From: AWTP1-13 sp050248715
GTDB taxonomy: Bacteria; Pseudomonadota; Alphaproteobacteria; Rhizobiales; Hyphomicrobiaceae
DNA length: 64,000 bases
Assembly (NCBI GenBank): GCA_050248715.1
Contig: JBFWRV010000009.1
Span: 1-64,000, forward strand
Direction: 5' to 3'
Part shown: in pieces, positions 7,954 through 16,907 of the stretch
How the letters are laid out: each line of letters begins with the position of its first letter
Numbering within the stretch: position 1 is the stretch's first letter
Program-made: the position numbers and the translations under genes
Notes under the pieces: model-generated
Seen by the model: only the letters and a program-made list of their open reading frames with translations
Database searches by the model: none
Told to the model about the DNA's origin: nothing

Positions 7954-9396
7954 TCAGAATTTGTCGAGATAGATGCCGCTCTCGACGCCCTTGCGCCAGA
8001 CCTGGATCTGCTGCTCGCGGCCGATCTCGTTGGTGATCTTGTTCCAGCCAGTCTCGATGCGCTTAGCCGCCTCCTCGGCCGTGATGTTCTTGTTCATCAC
8101 ATCGGCCAGATTGTTGTCGAGAGTCTTGAAATACTCGTAGTTGCCCTCGATCAGCAGCAGCGAGGCGGCATACTTGGTGTTCTCGATGGTCGTCTTGACC
8201 ATATCCGCGCCGAAGCGATCGAGAATGCCTTTGTGCGTCAGGTTGGAGTGACGGAACGGGTCCCAGAAACCCTTGGGATGGGCAACGGCGTCGTCGCCGA
8301 TGCTGGGGCTGGTGAACCACTGGATGAAGAGATAGGCGAGCTCGGGGTTCTTGGCGTAGGCACTCACCATGTAGCCAGTGCCCGCCGCCTGCGGCGAGCG
8401 GCGCACGAGCTTGCCGTCCACCATATGGCCCGGGATCACGCAGGCGAGCTGCTTGCCCTTGACCACGCTGTTGGGGTTGCTCTCGCCGAAGCCGTAGATG
8501 GAGGGGAACGACACGGCCGAGTAGGCCTGGCCGCTGCCCCAGTAGGGATAGATCTGCGGCGTGCCCCAGCCCTGGATGTCCTTGGGCATGTACTCGACGC
8601 CGGCGGCAAAGTCCTTGATCGCCTGGATGCCGTCCGGCGTGTTGATGCGGGGCTTCATGTCCTTGTCGAACAGAAGGCCCTTCATATAGAGCGGGAAGTG
8701 CCGATAGGAGAAATTCACGGAGCGATAGCCGAGCCCGCCGGAAAGCCCTTTGTCGAACTTGACACCCCAACGCGTCTCACCCTCCTTGGTCTGGAAGAAG
8801 GCCGCCTGCTGCATCCATTCAGCGACCGTGTCGGGGCAGCCCAGGTCCTTGCCGTGCTTGGCCTTGTATTCGGTCCTCGCCTGCGCGTTCTCCACCAGGT
8901 CCTTGCGCAGCACCATCAGCAGATGGTCACCGTCGTTGACCATCGTGTAGAGCTTGCCGTCGTAGTATTGCTGATACTTCAGGCCGTCCGCCACGCCCGA
9001 AAAATCCGGCTGATACTTCTTGGCAAAGTCATCGAGCGGGATGATCACCTTGGCGCCGGCGGCATCCGGCATCGTGTAGGGGAAGTCGTTGAACATGTCG
9101 TAGACGCCCGTCTTCGACACGGCTTCCTGCATGATCTTGGCGGGGATGTCGGTGTAGCCGAGGGGCACGATCTCGATCTTCACGCCCGTCAGCTCCTCCC
9201 ACTTCTTCGCGAAATCCGGGAAGGAGTTGTTGTAGAGCGAGCTGAGCAGAATGGTGAGCTTGGGCTCCTTGAGAGCCTTGGCCTTGACGTAGTCCTTGGC
9301 CGCGGTCACGGCGCGCTCGGCGACAGGTTCCTGCGCGGCGGCCGGCAATATCATAAGCAGCAGGAGGGAGAGTGCGGAGGCAAGGCGGCGACGCAT
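7954..9396 (-). CDS. Extracellular solute-binding protein of the ABC importer
   Basis: About 480 residues. The start ATG 9396 has a GGGAGGACT ribosome site and opens a signal peptide, MRRRLASALSLLLLMILPAAA. The mature protein has the family-1 binding-protein pattern: LTILLSSLYNNSFPDFAKKW near the N-terminus, a hinge region, and a C-terminal SPSIGDDAVAHPKGFWDP segment. It is first in the importer operon and would deliver a periplasmic ligand to the two permeases. At 480 residues it is longer than simple sugar-binding proteins, which fits oligosaccharides or other bulky ligands, but the ligand is unknown. Confidence 0.9.
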   Translation of the reverse strand: MRRRLASALSLLLLMILPAAAQEPVAERAVTAAKDYVKAKALKEPKLTILLSSLYNNSFPDFAKKWEELTGVKIEIVPLGYTDIPAKIMQEAVSKTGVYDMFNDFPYTMPDAAGAKVIIPLDDFAKKYQPDFSGVADGLKYQQYYDGKLYTMVNDGDHLLMVLRKDLVENAQARTEYKAKHGKDLGCPDTVAEWMQQAAFFQTKEGETRWGVKFDKGLSGGLGYRSVNFSYRHFPLYMKGLLFDKDMKPRINTPDGIQAIKDFAAGVEYMPKDIQGWGTPQIYPYWGSGQAYSAVSFPSIYGFGESNPNSVVKGKQLACVIPGHMVDGKLVRRSPQAAGTGYMVSAYAKNPELAYLFIQWFTSPSIGDDAVAHPKGFWDPFRHSNLTHKGILDRFGADMVKTTIENTKYAASLLLIEGNYEYFKTLDNNLADVMNKNITAEEAAKRIETGWNKITNEIGREQQIQVWRKGVESGIYLDKF

Positions 9397-9563
9397 GGCG
9401 GAGTCCTCCCTTGGGTAGGCGCGTTTCCCGGTCCCATTGCAGCGCGGCATTCTGCGCTGCTTATCTCGTTGTTTGATGGGAAAATGCAGCATGGATTGAA
9501 TGGAGGGTCAAGGCAGCGCGCATCTGTCGGTCGTGAGGCATCGGTTGAATGGAGCATCGGGGC

Positions 9564-10805
9564 ATGCAATCGTCGGTGAGCCTTCCAGCTCATGGTGCGG
9601 CTGCAAACATGAACCCGTTTCGCCCTCCGCCGACCGCATCGACGCCGGCCGAAGCCGATGCGATCGCCGCGGCTGCGCGCTTGCTCCCTCAAGTTCGCGC
9701 GGCACGCGAGGAATGCGAGCTGCGGCGGCGTGTTCCACCCGCCATGGCCGACGCACTGGGTGAGGCGGGCCTGCTGCAGATGCTCTTTCCACGCTCAATG
9801 GGCGGACTCGAGTTGTCGCCGCTCGCCGCCTTCCACATCGTCGAGGAAATATCGCGGGCGGACGGCTCGATCGGCTGGTGCGTCATGATTGCCGGCGGGG
9901 TGTCGAGCTTCGCGGGCTGGCTCGAGCCTGACGTCGGCCGGACAATGGCGGGACGCCCGGCCGACGTGCGGCTTGCCGGCTCGATCCGGCCGCAGGGGCG
10001 CGCATGCGCCGTCGACGGCGGCTACCGCATCGAGGGCCGCTGGGATTTCGCAAGCGGCGTCAATCACGCGCGCTGGCTGATGGCACCGTGCATGCTCTGG
10101 GACGGCGACAAGCCCGTGCGCACCCCGGCCGGCGCCCCCGTCGCGCGCATATTCTGGGTGCCCAGAGAGAGTGCCACCATTCTCGATACCTGGCACGTCG
10201 TGGGCTTGCGCGGTACGGGCAGCAACGACTTCACCGTCACAGATGTCTTCGTTCCCGAGAACCGTTCGGCCCTGCTCGGAAGCCCGCCTAAGGAGAAAGG
10301 CCGGCTCTATGATCCGCGGCTCCACATGTCCTGCATCTGGTCGGCGACCGCCGCCAACGCGATGGGCATCGCCCGCAGCGCTCTCGACGACTTCATCGAG
10401 CTGGCCTCCGCCAGGTCGTCCACCATGTCGACGGCTCTGCTGCGCGATCGCCCGCTCGTGCAGGCAAAGGTGGCGGAGGCGGAGGCGATCCTGAGTGCCG
10501 CCCGGGCCTACGTGCAGGCTGCCGTCGGCGATCTGTGGGCGCGCGCCGGGCAGGGCCAGACCGACCTCGACGGGGCAATCGTGCAGGCGCGTCTCGCCAT
10601 CACCCATGGCATGCACGAGGCGGTGCGCTGCGTCGATCTGATCTTCCACGCCGCCGGCACCAATGCCGTCTATGAGCGCAATCCGCTCGAACGCCACTTC
10701 CGCAACGTCCACGTCGCCGTGCAGCATGCGGCCGGCCTGCCTGCGCATATGGAGGCCGCCGGCAAAGCTCTGCTTGGCCTGCGCCCAACCGATCCGGGCT
10801 GGTAG
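9564..10805 (+). CDS. Acyl-CoA-dehydrogenase-fold flavoprotein, probable two-component monooxygenase
   Basis: About 413 residues. The N-terminal helical domain contains LFPRSMGGLELSPLAAFHIV and DGSIGWCVMI. The middle beta domain has the substrate/flavin loops GRWDFASGVNHA and GLRGTGSNDF. The C-terminal helical domain has FRNVHVAVQH, the pattern of PF08028-type members. These belong to the group that includes HsaA/HpaB-like class D flavin monooxygenases rather than beta-oxidation dehydrogenases; the assignment is by pattern. The start is uncertain: ATG 9564 has GGAG 9 bases upstream, with ATG 9549 and 9609 as alternatives. It is divergent from the importer operon. No flavin reductase partner is visible nearby. 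Confidence 0.8.
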   Translation: MQSSVSLPAHGAAANMNPFRPPPTASTPAEADAIAAAARLLPQVRAAREECELRRRVPPAMADALGEAGLLQMLFPRSMGGLELSPLAAFHIVEEISRADGSIGWCVMIAGGVSSFAGWLEPDVGRTMAGRPADVRLAGSIRPQGRACAVDGGYRIEGRWDFASGVNHARWLMAPCMLWDGDKPVRTPAGAPVARIFWVPRESATILDTWHVVGLRGTGSNDFTVTDVFVPENRSALLGSPPKEKGRLYDPRLHMSCIWSATAANAMGIARSALDDFIELASARSSTMSTALLRDRPLVQAKVAEAEAILSAARAYVQAAVGDLWARAGQGQTDLDGAIVQARLAITHGMHEAVRCVDLIFHAAGTNAVYERNPLERHFRNVHVAVQHAAGLPAHMEAAGKALLGLRPTDPGW

Positions 10806-10883
10806 CATACGCCCAAGGCCGAGCGGCAAGGCGCACCCCACTCGCGCGGACAGCCGCCAACCCGCCGCAGTTGCGCGGCCGCG

Positions 10884-11269
10884 GTGCATCCCCATCTTGA
10901 TGGCAATCCCGCAATCATCGGAGGCTTGGATGCCCGAGCTTTCAGCTTTCCCCATCAGCTCGGTTTCTTCCATAAGTTCGCAGGCCGGGAGATCGCCGAC
11001 AAGTGCCCGCTGGAGCGTTATCGCATCGAGTCGAAACGGCTGCTTGGAGTCCTCGAGACCCGCCTCGACGGGCGGGAATGGATCATGGACGACTATACGA
11101 TCGCGGACATCTCCATGTCGGGCTGGGTGCGCAACCTTGTCGGCTTCTACGGCGCCCGCGACCTCGTCGAGTTCGACGCGCTGAAGCACGTGCCGGCCTG
11201 GCTCGATCGCGGGCTCGCGCGCCCCCCGTCAAGCGCGGCTTCGAAATCCCCAGGCGCCCCGGCACCTAG
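10884..11269 (+). pseudogene. Glutathione S-transferase remnant (C-terminal domain, frameshifted)
   Basis: From about 10941 the frame encodes a recognisable GST C-terminal helical domain: LGFFHKFAGREI, ERYRIESKRLLGVLETRL, then DYTIADISMSGWVRNLVGFY. The N-terminal thioredoxin-like domain is missing, as only about 80 bases separate this from the preceding gene. Near 11222 the frame shifts at a run of six C: the expected ending RPVKRGFEIPRRPGT is read only if one C is removed, ending at a stop at 11267-11269. An unshifted reading runs on into the antisense of the next gene. I read this as a decayed gene. Confidence 0.7.
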
Positions 11270-11276
11270 ACTGAAT

Positions 11277-12464
11277 CTAGCCCGCCGTCGGCTGCCAGCC
11301 GCGAACGCCGTCGCCGAGGCCCCTCCAGCCGCCCTCAGTGACGAGAACGGTGTCCTCGAGCTTCACCAGGCCGCGCTTGGGGTGGTTCATGGTGGTCTCG
11401 ATTGACAGCACCATGCCGGCCTCCAGCGGGCGGCCCGCATCGTAGCCCGGATAGGGAACAGGTCCATTGTCCATAAGCCGCGGCGCCTCGTGGGTCACGA
11501 GGCCCATGCCGTGCGCCATGAAATGCGTGTAGGCCTTGTGCCGGGAGGCGGAGAGGAGCTGCTCTCCGACGGAGCAGATCGAGCTGCCGGGTGCACCGTG
11601 CCGGATAGGCTGGCGGGAGGCCATCTGCACCTCCTCGACGAACCCCAGCAGGTCCTCGAGCTCGGCGTCCGGCTTGTTGCCGACGACGCCCATGCGCGCG
11701 AGGTCGCCGATGTAGCCGTGGTAGTTGCCGCCGGAGTCGATCGATACCACGTCGCCGGCCTCGAGCTTCTGGTCCGACGGCGCCCGGTTGAGGCTCGTGC
11801 CCGCCGCGATCAGGCAATAGTCGAACGCCAGCCCGCGCTTGACCTCCTCCACCCGCAGCGCATCCGCCAGCTCCTGCTTGGTCTTGCCCGGTGCGCACTG
11901 CGCGAACACGACGTTCATGCTCTCGACCACGCGCTCGGAGGCCAACTGCAAAAACTCGATCTCCTTCGGCGTCTTCACGGCGCGCAGGCGCTCGAGCGGA
12001 AAGAAAGCATCGACCACGTCGACGTTCGACAGCCCGCTGCGCAGCACCTTGTCGGCATCGGCGGGAAGGAACGCAGCCTCGACGCCGACGCGGCGCACGC
12101 CGGGGCCGAGCTTGGCAATATGCTCGACGACGCGCTGCATGGTGTCGGGGCTGGTCCAGGTCGAAAGATAGAGGTTCTGCGGCCAGAGCTTGCCGAGCTC
12201 ATTCTCGTAGGCCTCCATGCTGTTGCCGACGTAGCCCGTGCGCTCGGGCTTGCCTTTCTGGTAGACGACGGCGGGCAGGTAGCGGCTGATGCCGACGGCA
12301 TCCATGGCCTCGAAGAAGAAGAATTTGTAATCGCCAAGCAGGTACTGCACGTTGTGCTTCGACGTGGCGACGAGCACGTCGATGCCGGCCTCGTCCAGGA
12401 GCCGGTCCAGCCGCCTGGTATCGAACGGAATCGGTTTGCGCACCTCTGCGTCTGCCATTGCCAT
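11277..12464 (-). CDS. M24 family metallopeptidase (Xaa-Pro aminopeptidase/creatinase fold)
   Basis: 395 residues with an N-terminal creatinase-like domain and a C-terminal pita-bread domain. The five metal ligands are in order: D243 (SIDSGG), D254 (IGDLAR), H318 (AHGMGL), E356 (SIETTM) and E370 (KLEDTV). The family cleaves Xaa-Pro bonds or C-N bonds of small guanidino compounds; the sequence does not decide which. ATG 12464 has GGGAGA 7 bases upstream. It lies among flavoenzymes and an importer, suggesting a catabolic role for an amide-containing compound. That is inference. Confidence 0.88.
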   Translation of the reverse strand: MAMADAEVRKPIPFDTRRLDRLLDEAGIDVLVATSKHNVQYLLGDYKFFFFEAMDAVGISRYLPAVVYQKGKPERTGYVGNSMEAYENELGKLWPQNLYLSTWTSPDTMQRVVEHIAKLGPGVRRVGVEAAFLPADADKVLRSGLSNVDVVDAFFPLERLRAVKTPKEIEFLQLASERVVESMNVVFAQCAPGKTKQELADALRVEEVKRGLAFDYCLIAAGTSLNRAPSDQKLEAGDVVSIDSGGNYHGYIGDLARMGVVGNKPDAELEDLLGFVEEVQMASRQPIRHGAPGSSICSVGEQLLSASRHKAYTHFMAHGMGLVTHEAPRLMDNGPVPYPGYDAGRPLEAGMVLSIETTMNHPKRGLVKLEDTVLVTEGGWRGLGDGVRGWQPTAG

Positions 12465-12586
12465 TCGCGTTCTCCCTGGAGAGGGCCGGGCTTGACCCTG
12501 GCTCCTTGAATTCTACCTGACGCTATCAGAGCTTGCCGGCCTTGAACAATTGCGCTCCTGGGCTCCCTGCGTCGCACGAGGGGTGA

Positions 12587-13774
12587 TCAGGCGAACATGA
12601 GCGCGGGCTCCAGGCCTAGCAGGTAGGCGCCGACATCCTGCAGATGCGCCTTGCGGCCCTGCGCCTGCTGCATCACCGTGCGAATATCGCGCAGGCGGCG
12701 CTCGAAAGGACCGGTCTGGAAGATCGCGTTGGCGCCGGCAATCTCCCAAACGGCGTCGGCAACGACCTTGGCCTCGTGGATGGCGAAGGTGGCGGCCATG
12801 CGGATATCCATACGCTGCGCAATCGACAGCTCGCCCGTGTCGAGCGCGTCCTGCCCAACCCTCTGCGCGGTGGCCTCGACGTAGCCGCGGGCCGAGCGCA
12901 GCCGCGCCTCCGCCTCCCCGATCTGGAAATGGACGTGGTGGTTCTCCAGCAGCGAGAACTTGGCCAGCCGCGGCTTCTTCTCGGCGACGAGCGCCTTGCA
13001 TGCTTCGAGCATCGAACGGGCGATGCCGAGCGCGACCGCGGAGAAGCCGATGGCAAAGAAGCTGTTCATGGGGAATATGTACTGTCGTGACTTGATCTTG
13101 GCCTCGAGCGGATGGCGCAGCACGACGGAATAGCCCTCCGGCACGAACAGCCCGTCGGTCCTGAACCCGCCGCTGTTGGTCGCGACGAGACCGAGCACGT
13201 CCCAGTTCTCGATCCATTCGACCTCGCCAGCCGGGACGAAGAAGATCCGCAGAGCAGCGCCCCCGGGCAGCTTCACCGGTGCTCCGCTCTCGTCGAACAC
13301 GGGCGCGTGCAGTCCAATCCACGTGGCGTTCCGGCTGCCGCTCGAGAACATCCATTCGCCGGTCACTCGGTGCCCGCCCTCGACCTCGTCGGCGCGCGCC
13401 TTGACGGGTGGGCCCCAGCTCAGCGCGCTTTGCGGCTCGCCCCAGATCCGGCGCGCTACCGCCGGCTCGACCGCGGCCGCGGTGGCCGCACACCCGTTCA
13501 TCTGCCCGACGCACCAAGCGGTACTGCCGTCCAGCTTGGCAAGCGCCTCCATGGCGCGGAACCAGGTGACGAGATCGAGCTCTTCCCCGCCGTAGTCGCG
13601 GGGCAACAGCATGCGGAAGAGCTGCTGCTCGTGCAGCTTCTCGACGACTTCGGGAGCAAGCCGGCCGAGTTCCTCGTTGCGCGCCGCCGATGTCTCGATG
13701 ACCTCGGCGATGCGCGCAATGCGCTCCACGGGACCAGCGTCGCTAGTCGATGAGGTGCCGATGCCCTTCTGCAT
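12587..13774 (-). CDS. Acyl-CoA-dehydrogenase-fold flavoprotein, second paralogue
   Basis: About 395 residues from ATG 13774, which has a GGGAGTGG ribosome site. The N-terminal domain shows LFRMLLPRDYGGEELDLV and DGSTAWCVGQM, the middle domain GEWMFSSGSRNATW and GLVATNSGGFRTDG, and the C-terminal domain RLRDIRTVMQQAQGR. The layout matches the gene at 9564, so this is a distant paralogue within the same island. It probably belongs to the flavin-dependent monooxygenase branch of the fold. It lies 122 bases downstream-facing from the M24 gene and 174 bases after the LLM oxidoreductase gene on the same strand. Confidence 0.8.
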   Translation of the reverse strand: MQKGIGTSSTSDAGPVERIARIAEVIETSAARNEELGRLAPEVVEKLHEQQLFRMLLPRDYGGEELDLVTWFRAMEALAKLDGSTAWCVGQMNGCAATAAAVEPAVARRIWGEPQSALSWGPPVKARADEVEGGHRVTGEWMFSSGSRNATWIGLHAPVFDESGAPVKLPGGAALRIFFVPAGEVEWIENWDVLGLVATNSGGFRTDGLFVPEGYSVVLRHPLEAKIKSRQYIFPMNSFFAIGFSAVALGIARSMLEACKALVAEKKPRLAKFSLLENHHVHFQIGEAEARLRSARGYVEATAQRVGQDALDTGELSIAQRMDIRMAATFAIHEAKVVADAVWEIAGANAIFQTGPFERRLRDIRTVMQQAQGRKAHLQDVGAYLLGLEPALMFA

Positions 13775-13888
13775 GTGCGTCCACTCCCTGTCACCGGTTT
13801 TTTGTTGGCGGTCGCGCGGGAGGCAACGGTAGTGGACTTGCAAGCAAGCGCAAGCGCTTCGCGGCACGCGGGGGGCAAAGCCCAAGAA

Positions 13889-13906
13889 GAGCGAGAGCGA
13901 GAGCGA
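13889..13906. repeat. Three tandem GAGCGA units
   Basis: GAGCGA is repeated three times exactly in the 174-base gap between the LLM oxidoreductase gene and the second acyl-CoA-dehydrogenase-fold gene. It could vary in copy number between strains. No function is evident. Confidence 0.5.
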
Positions 13907-13948
13907 GAAGTTGAGTCTTCGCTTCGCTTGACCCAAGCTACGCGGAAA

Positions 13949-14788
13949 CTACGCCACCACCGCGAGCTTGGCCGCCCACCCATCGAGCTTCGGAAGAACC
14001 GCGTCGGCCTTCTCCGAATCCATGCTCAGCACGATCCGCTCGATACCGGCGTCGCGATAGGCGCCCCATGCCTCGGGGTCATGCTCGACGCCGAAGGCCG
14101 TGATCGGCAGCGCGCGGCCCGCGGCCTTCTCCATCCCTCGGTACTCCGGCAGCCTGTCGAGCAGGCGATAGGTCGGGCGCTTGGCGTGCGGCATCCAGCC
14201 GTCGCCGTAGGCAAGCGCGCGGCGGGCGCCATACGGCATCGCGCCGCCGACCAGCACCGGGGGGTGCGGCTTCTGGATCGGCTTTGGCCACGTCATCATC
14301 GGCCCGAACTTCACGTGCTTGCCGGAATACTCGGGCTTCGACTTGGTCCAGATCGCGCGCATGGCCTCGATGCGTTCGCGCATCACCTCGTTGCGGCTCT
14401 TGAAGTCGGTTCCATGGTCGGCCATTTCCTCGGCGTTCCAGCCGGCACCGACACCGAACAGGAACCTGCCCTTCGAGATCTGATCGATGCTGGCGACCAG
14501 CTTGGCAGTCTGGATCGGATCGCGCTGGGGAACAAGGCAGATGCCGGTAGCGACCTTCAGGCGCGTCGTGACGGCCGCCGCAACGCTCAGCACCACGAAC
14601 GGGTCCATGACGTCATAGTATTTCTTGGGCAGCTCGCCGCCCTGCGGCCAGGGCGAGGCGCGGCTCAGCGGGATATGGCTGTGCTCGGGAGACCAGAGCG
14701 ACTCGAACCCGCGGGCCTCCAGCGCGGTCGCCAGCTCCGCCGGCGCGATCGAATAGTCGGTGCAGAACATCGCGACGCCGACATGCAT
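13949..14788 (-). CDS. LLM class flavin-dependent oxidoreductase (F420- or FMN-type)
   Basis: 279 residues with the luciferase-like TIM-barrel pattern: FESLWSPEHSHIP near residue 30, KVATGICLVPQRDPI near 80, then KGRFLFGVGAGWNAEE at about 105-120. The C-terminal part, PHPPVLVGGAMPYGARRALA, matches the family of probable F420-dependent oxidoreductases of the TIGR03619 type. It is upstream on the same strand of a second flavoenzyme gene and the M24 peptidase, and may supply an oxidation or reduction step in the same pathway. Substrate and cofactor (F420 versus FMN) are not determinable here. Confidence 0.85.
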   Translation of the reverse strand: MHVGVAMFCTDYSIAPAELATALEARGFESLWSPEHSHIPLSRASPWPQGGELPKKYYDVMDPFVVLSVAAAVTTRLKVATGICLVPQRDPIQTAKLVASIDQISKGRFLFGVGAGWNAEEMADHGTDFKSRNEVMRERIEAMRAIWTKSKPEYSGKHVKFGPMMTWPKPIQKPHPPVLVGGAMPYGARRALAYGDGWMPHAKRPTYRLLDRLPEYRGMEKAAGRALPITAFGVEHDPEAWGAYRDAGIERIVLSMDSEKADAVLPKLDGWAAKLAVVA

Positions 14789-14932
14789 GGGCGCCTCCCT
14801 CGGAGCGGCTTTGGCGACCGGACAACGATAGGCAAGCCGACGCCGCCGCGCCAGCAGATTGACGCCGGACCAGCCCCAGCGTCGGCGGCTCGGCCGCGAG
14901 CCCGGCGATACCGCCGCGCGGACCGCTCCACC

Positions 14933-16747
14933 TCAACGCGGCGTAAACTCGGCCGAGCGCGGACTGTTGAGGCCGTCGTCCACGGCCCGCTGCAGGGCTT
15001 CCGGACCCGCGGCGGTCGCGACGCTCTCGGGGATCACCCAGAGCGTATAGCTCTCCGCATAGATGCCGTGCCGGCAGGAGATGCGTCCGGCCTCGGCGTG
15101 GCAGCTTGAGTCGGCCATGACCATGTAGCCGGGCCTGCGATCGTGCTTGAACACGTGCAGGTCGACCGGCTGCAGATAGCCGGGCAGCGGCCCGAGCTCG
15201 ACACCACGAAACACGCAGCCGAGCGACCGTCGGCACGCGCCTGCGCGCGCGCCTAGCGTATTGCCGATGCCCGTTGCCTTGCGGCCCGGCAGGAATACGG
15301 CCGGGCTGTCGGACCCGGTGCTGACGTAGCAGCCGTCGCGCGCGCACAGCAGCGGGTCGGCGACCTTGGGGCCGCGCCGCCGGATCCCGTAGTTGCCGGG
15401 CTCCATAGTCAGCAACACCGTGAAGTGGGTCCCGCGGCTCCCGAGCATGGTGGGCCCGGGGACGCCAGAGGAGCGCGCATCCAGCACGCCATCGCCGTCG
15501 CGGCCGGGGGTCGTCACGACTCTGGTTTCCGGCGGCCTGACGGAGTCGCGCGCCATGGCGGGATCGTGGCCGGCGCGGGGCTCGGCGCGCGCGGCCGAAG
15601 GTGGTGGCTGCGCCGGGGGCGCCGCTGCAACCGCCTCAGCCTTCGGCCCGGACAGAATTGGGGCGCCGTCGGGATCGGGGGGCGCCGCCGGCGGTGCAGT
15701 CGTCTCGACCTTCGGCTCGGGTGCGTTCGCAGCCGGCGCGGGTCTGTGAGCTGCCGTTGCCTGAGGCGCGGGGCCCGCCATCGGCGGTACGATCTCGGCG
15801 CTCGGCGGCGGAGCGACCGCTGCAGGGGTGGCGGCCACGGCTTCCGGCTTCGTTTCCGGCGGCCTCGCGACGTTCCTCGGCCCGGCCTCGACCGATGCTG
15901 CGGGTTGGGTGGGGTGATTTGTGAGCGCCTCCGCTTCGGCAGTTGCGACGGGCGCGCGAGCATCCGGCGCTGCGACCGGCCCGGCCACCGGCGCAGGCGG
16001 CGGGAGCGCGTCTTGCGGCGCCTCCCTCGAGGCGGCGGCCGACGGAGGCGTCGGCGAAGCCTCGACGCGAATCTCTTCCACCTCGGGCAGCGGCTGCGTT
16101 GCAAGGCGCGTCTTGCGCAGCTCGCGCACGCGCCGCAACTTCTCGGCGAGGCGGCGCGCCTCCTCGGCTCGCTGGTTGGCCAGGCGCTCGTCGGCGATCC
16201 GGTCCGCCTCCTGCTGTGCCGCCGACCGCGGGTAGGGAGCCTGACGCCCGCCCTGAGCGGCGAGCAGCTCCTCGGCCTTTGCGCGCTCCCTCGCGGCCTC
16301 GGCGATCAGGCGCCGCGCTTCTTCGGCCAGCTGCTCCTGCGCCTGCGATGTTCGCATCTCCTCGGCCTCGCGCCGGGCGCGCGCGAGCATGTCGGCTTCG
16401 TCCGACCGCCGATGTTCCGAGGCGCGACGGGCATCCTCGGCGGCCTTGGCCGCGGCGCGGCGCTTGGCCTCGGCAGCCCTGCGCGCGGCCGCCGCCTTGC
16501 GTTGCGCGGCGCGCCTCTTCTCGGCCTTCCTTTCCGCCTCCGATTTTCCGGACTCGGTGTTTTTGGCTTCCGGCGCCTTCTGGGCTTCCTCCTTGCTGGC
16601 AGTCGACTTCTTGGCTTCCCCGCCCGTCGTGCCGGAGAATTTCTCGGCCATCTTGTGCGCTGCCTCGTTGGCGCGCACCGGAGCATAGAACATGCAAAGA
16701 GCTGCCAGCGCGACGACGGCGCGCAGCACGAGCGGCGACCCGGACAT
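14933..16747 (-). CDS. Exported Ala/Glu-rich coiled-coil protein with a six-Cys C-terminal domain
   Basis: 604 residues. Residues 1-26 are a signal peptide or anchor. Residues about 40-220 are extremely Ala/Glu/Arg/Lys-rich and predicted to form a long helix or coiled coil, superficially TolA-like. Residues about 225-440 are Pro/Ala-rich and disordered. The last 150 residues form a separate, conserved-looking domain with six Cys (in LLC, DGC, GAC, LGC, SSC and ISC contexts) and aromatic residues, possibly held by three disulfides. I do not recognise the C-terminal domain. The modular design (membrane end, long spacer, folded tip) suggests a periplasm-spanning protein, which is inference. Confidence 0.7.
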   Translation of the reverse strand: MSGSPLVLRAVVALAALCMFYAPVRANEAAHKMAEKFSGTTGGEAKKSTASKEEAQKAPEAKNTESGKSEAERKAEKRRAAQRKAAAARRAAEAKRRAAAKAAEDARRASEHRRSDEADMLARARREAEEMRTSQAQEQLAEEARRLIAEAARERAKAEELLAAQGGRQAPYPRSAAQQEADRIADERLANQRAEEARRLAEKLRRVRELRKTRLATQPLPEVEEIRVEASPTPPSAAASREAPQDALPPPAPVAGPVAAPDARAPVATAEAEALTNHPTQPAASVEAGPRNVARPPETKPEAVAATPAAVAPPPSAEIVPPMAGPAPQATAAHRPAPAANAPEPKVETTAPPAAPPDPDGAPILSGPKAEAVAAAPPAQPPPSAARAEPRAGHDPAMARDSVRPPETRVVTTPGRDGDGVLDARSSGVPGPTMLGSRGTHFTVLLTMEPGNYGIRRRGPKVADPLLCARDGCYVSTGSDSPAVFLPGRKATGIGNTLGARAGACRRSLGCVFRGVELGPLPGYLQPVDLHVFKHDRRPGYMVMADSSCHAEAGRISCRHGIYAESYTLWVIPESVATAAGPEALQRAVDDGLNSPRSAEFTPR

Positions 16748-16907
16748 TGCCCACTCCCAACGTCATCCCGGGTCGGCGCATCCCCGCCCCGAGCCCGCTT
16801 TGCAGTCGGTTGAGCCCGCCTTGCGCAGACCCCCCGCTGGTGGCCTTCAATCTTGTCAGGATTTGCGGCGGAAAGCGGGAACGGAGCTGAACGGCGGCTG
16901 AATGAGC

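Noticed and set aside
11266..11280. CTAGA/TCTAG palindrome at the end of the GST remnant
   Set aside because: Five-base arms overlapping two stop codons are expected by chance and have no terminator-like T-run.
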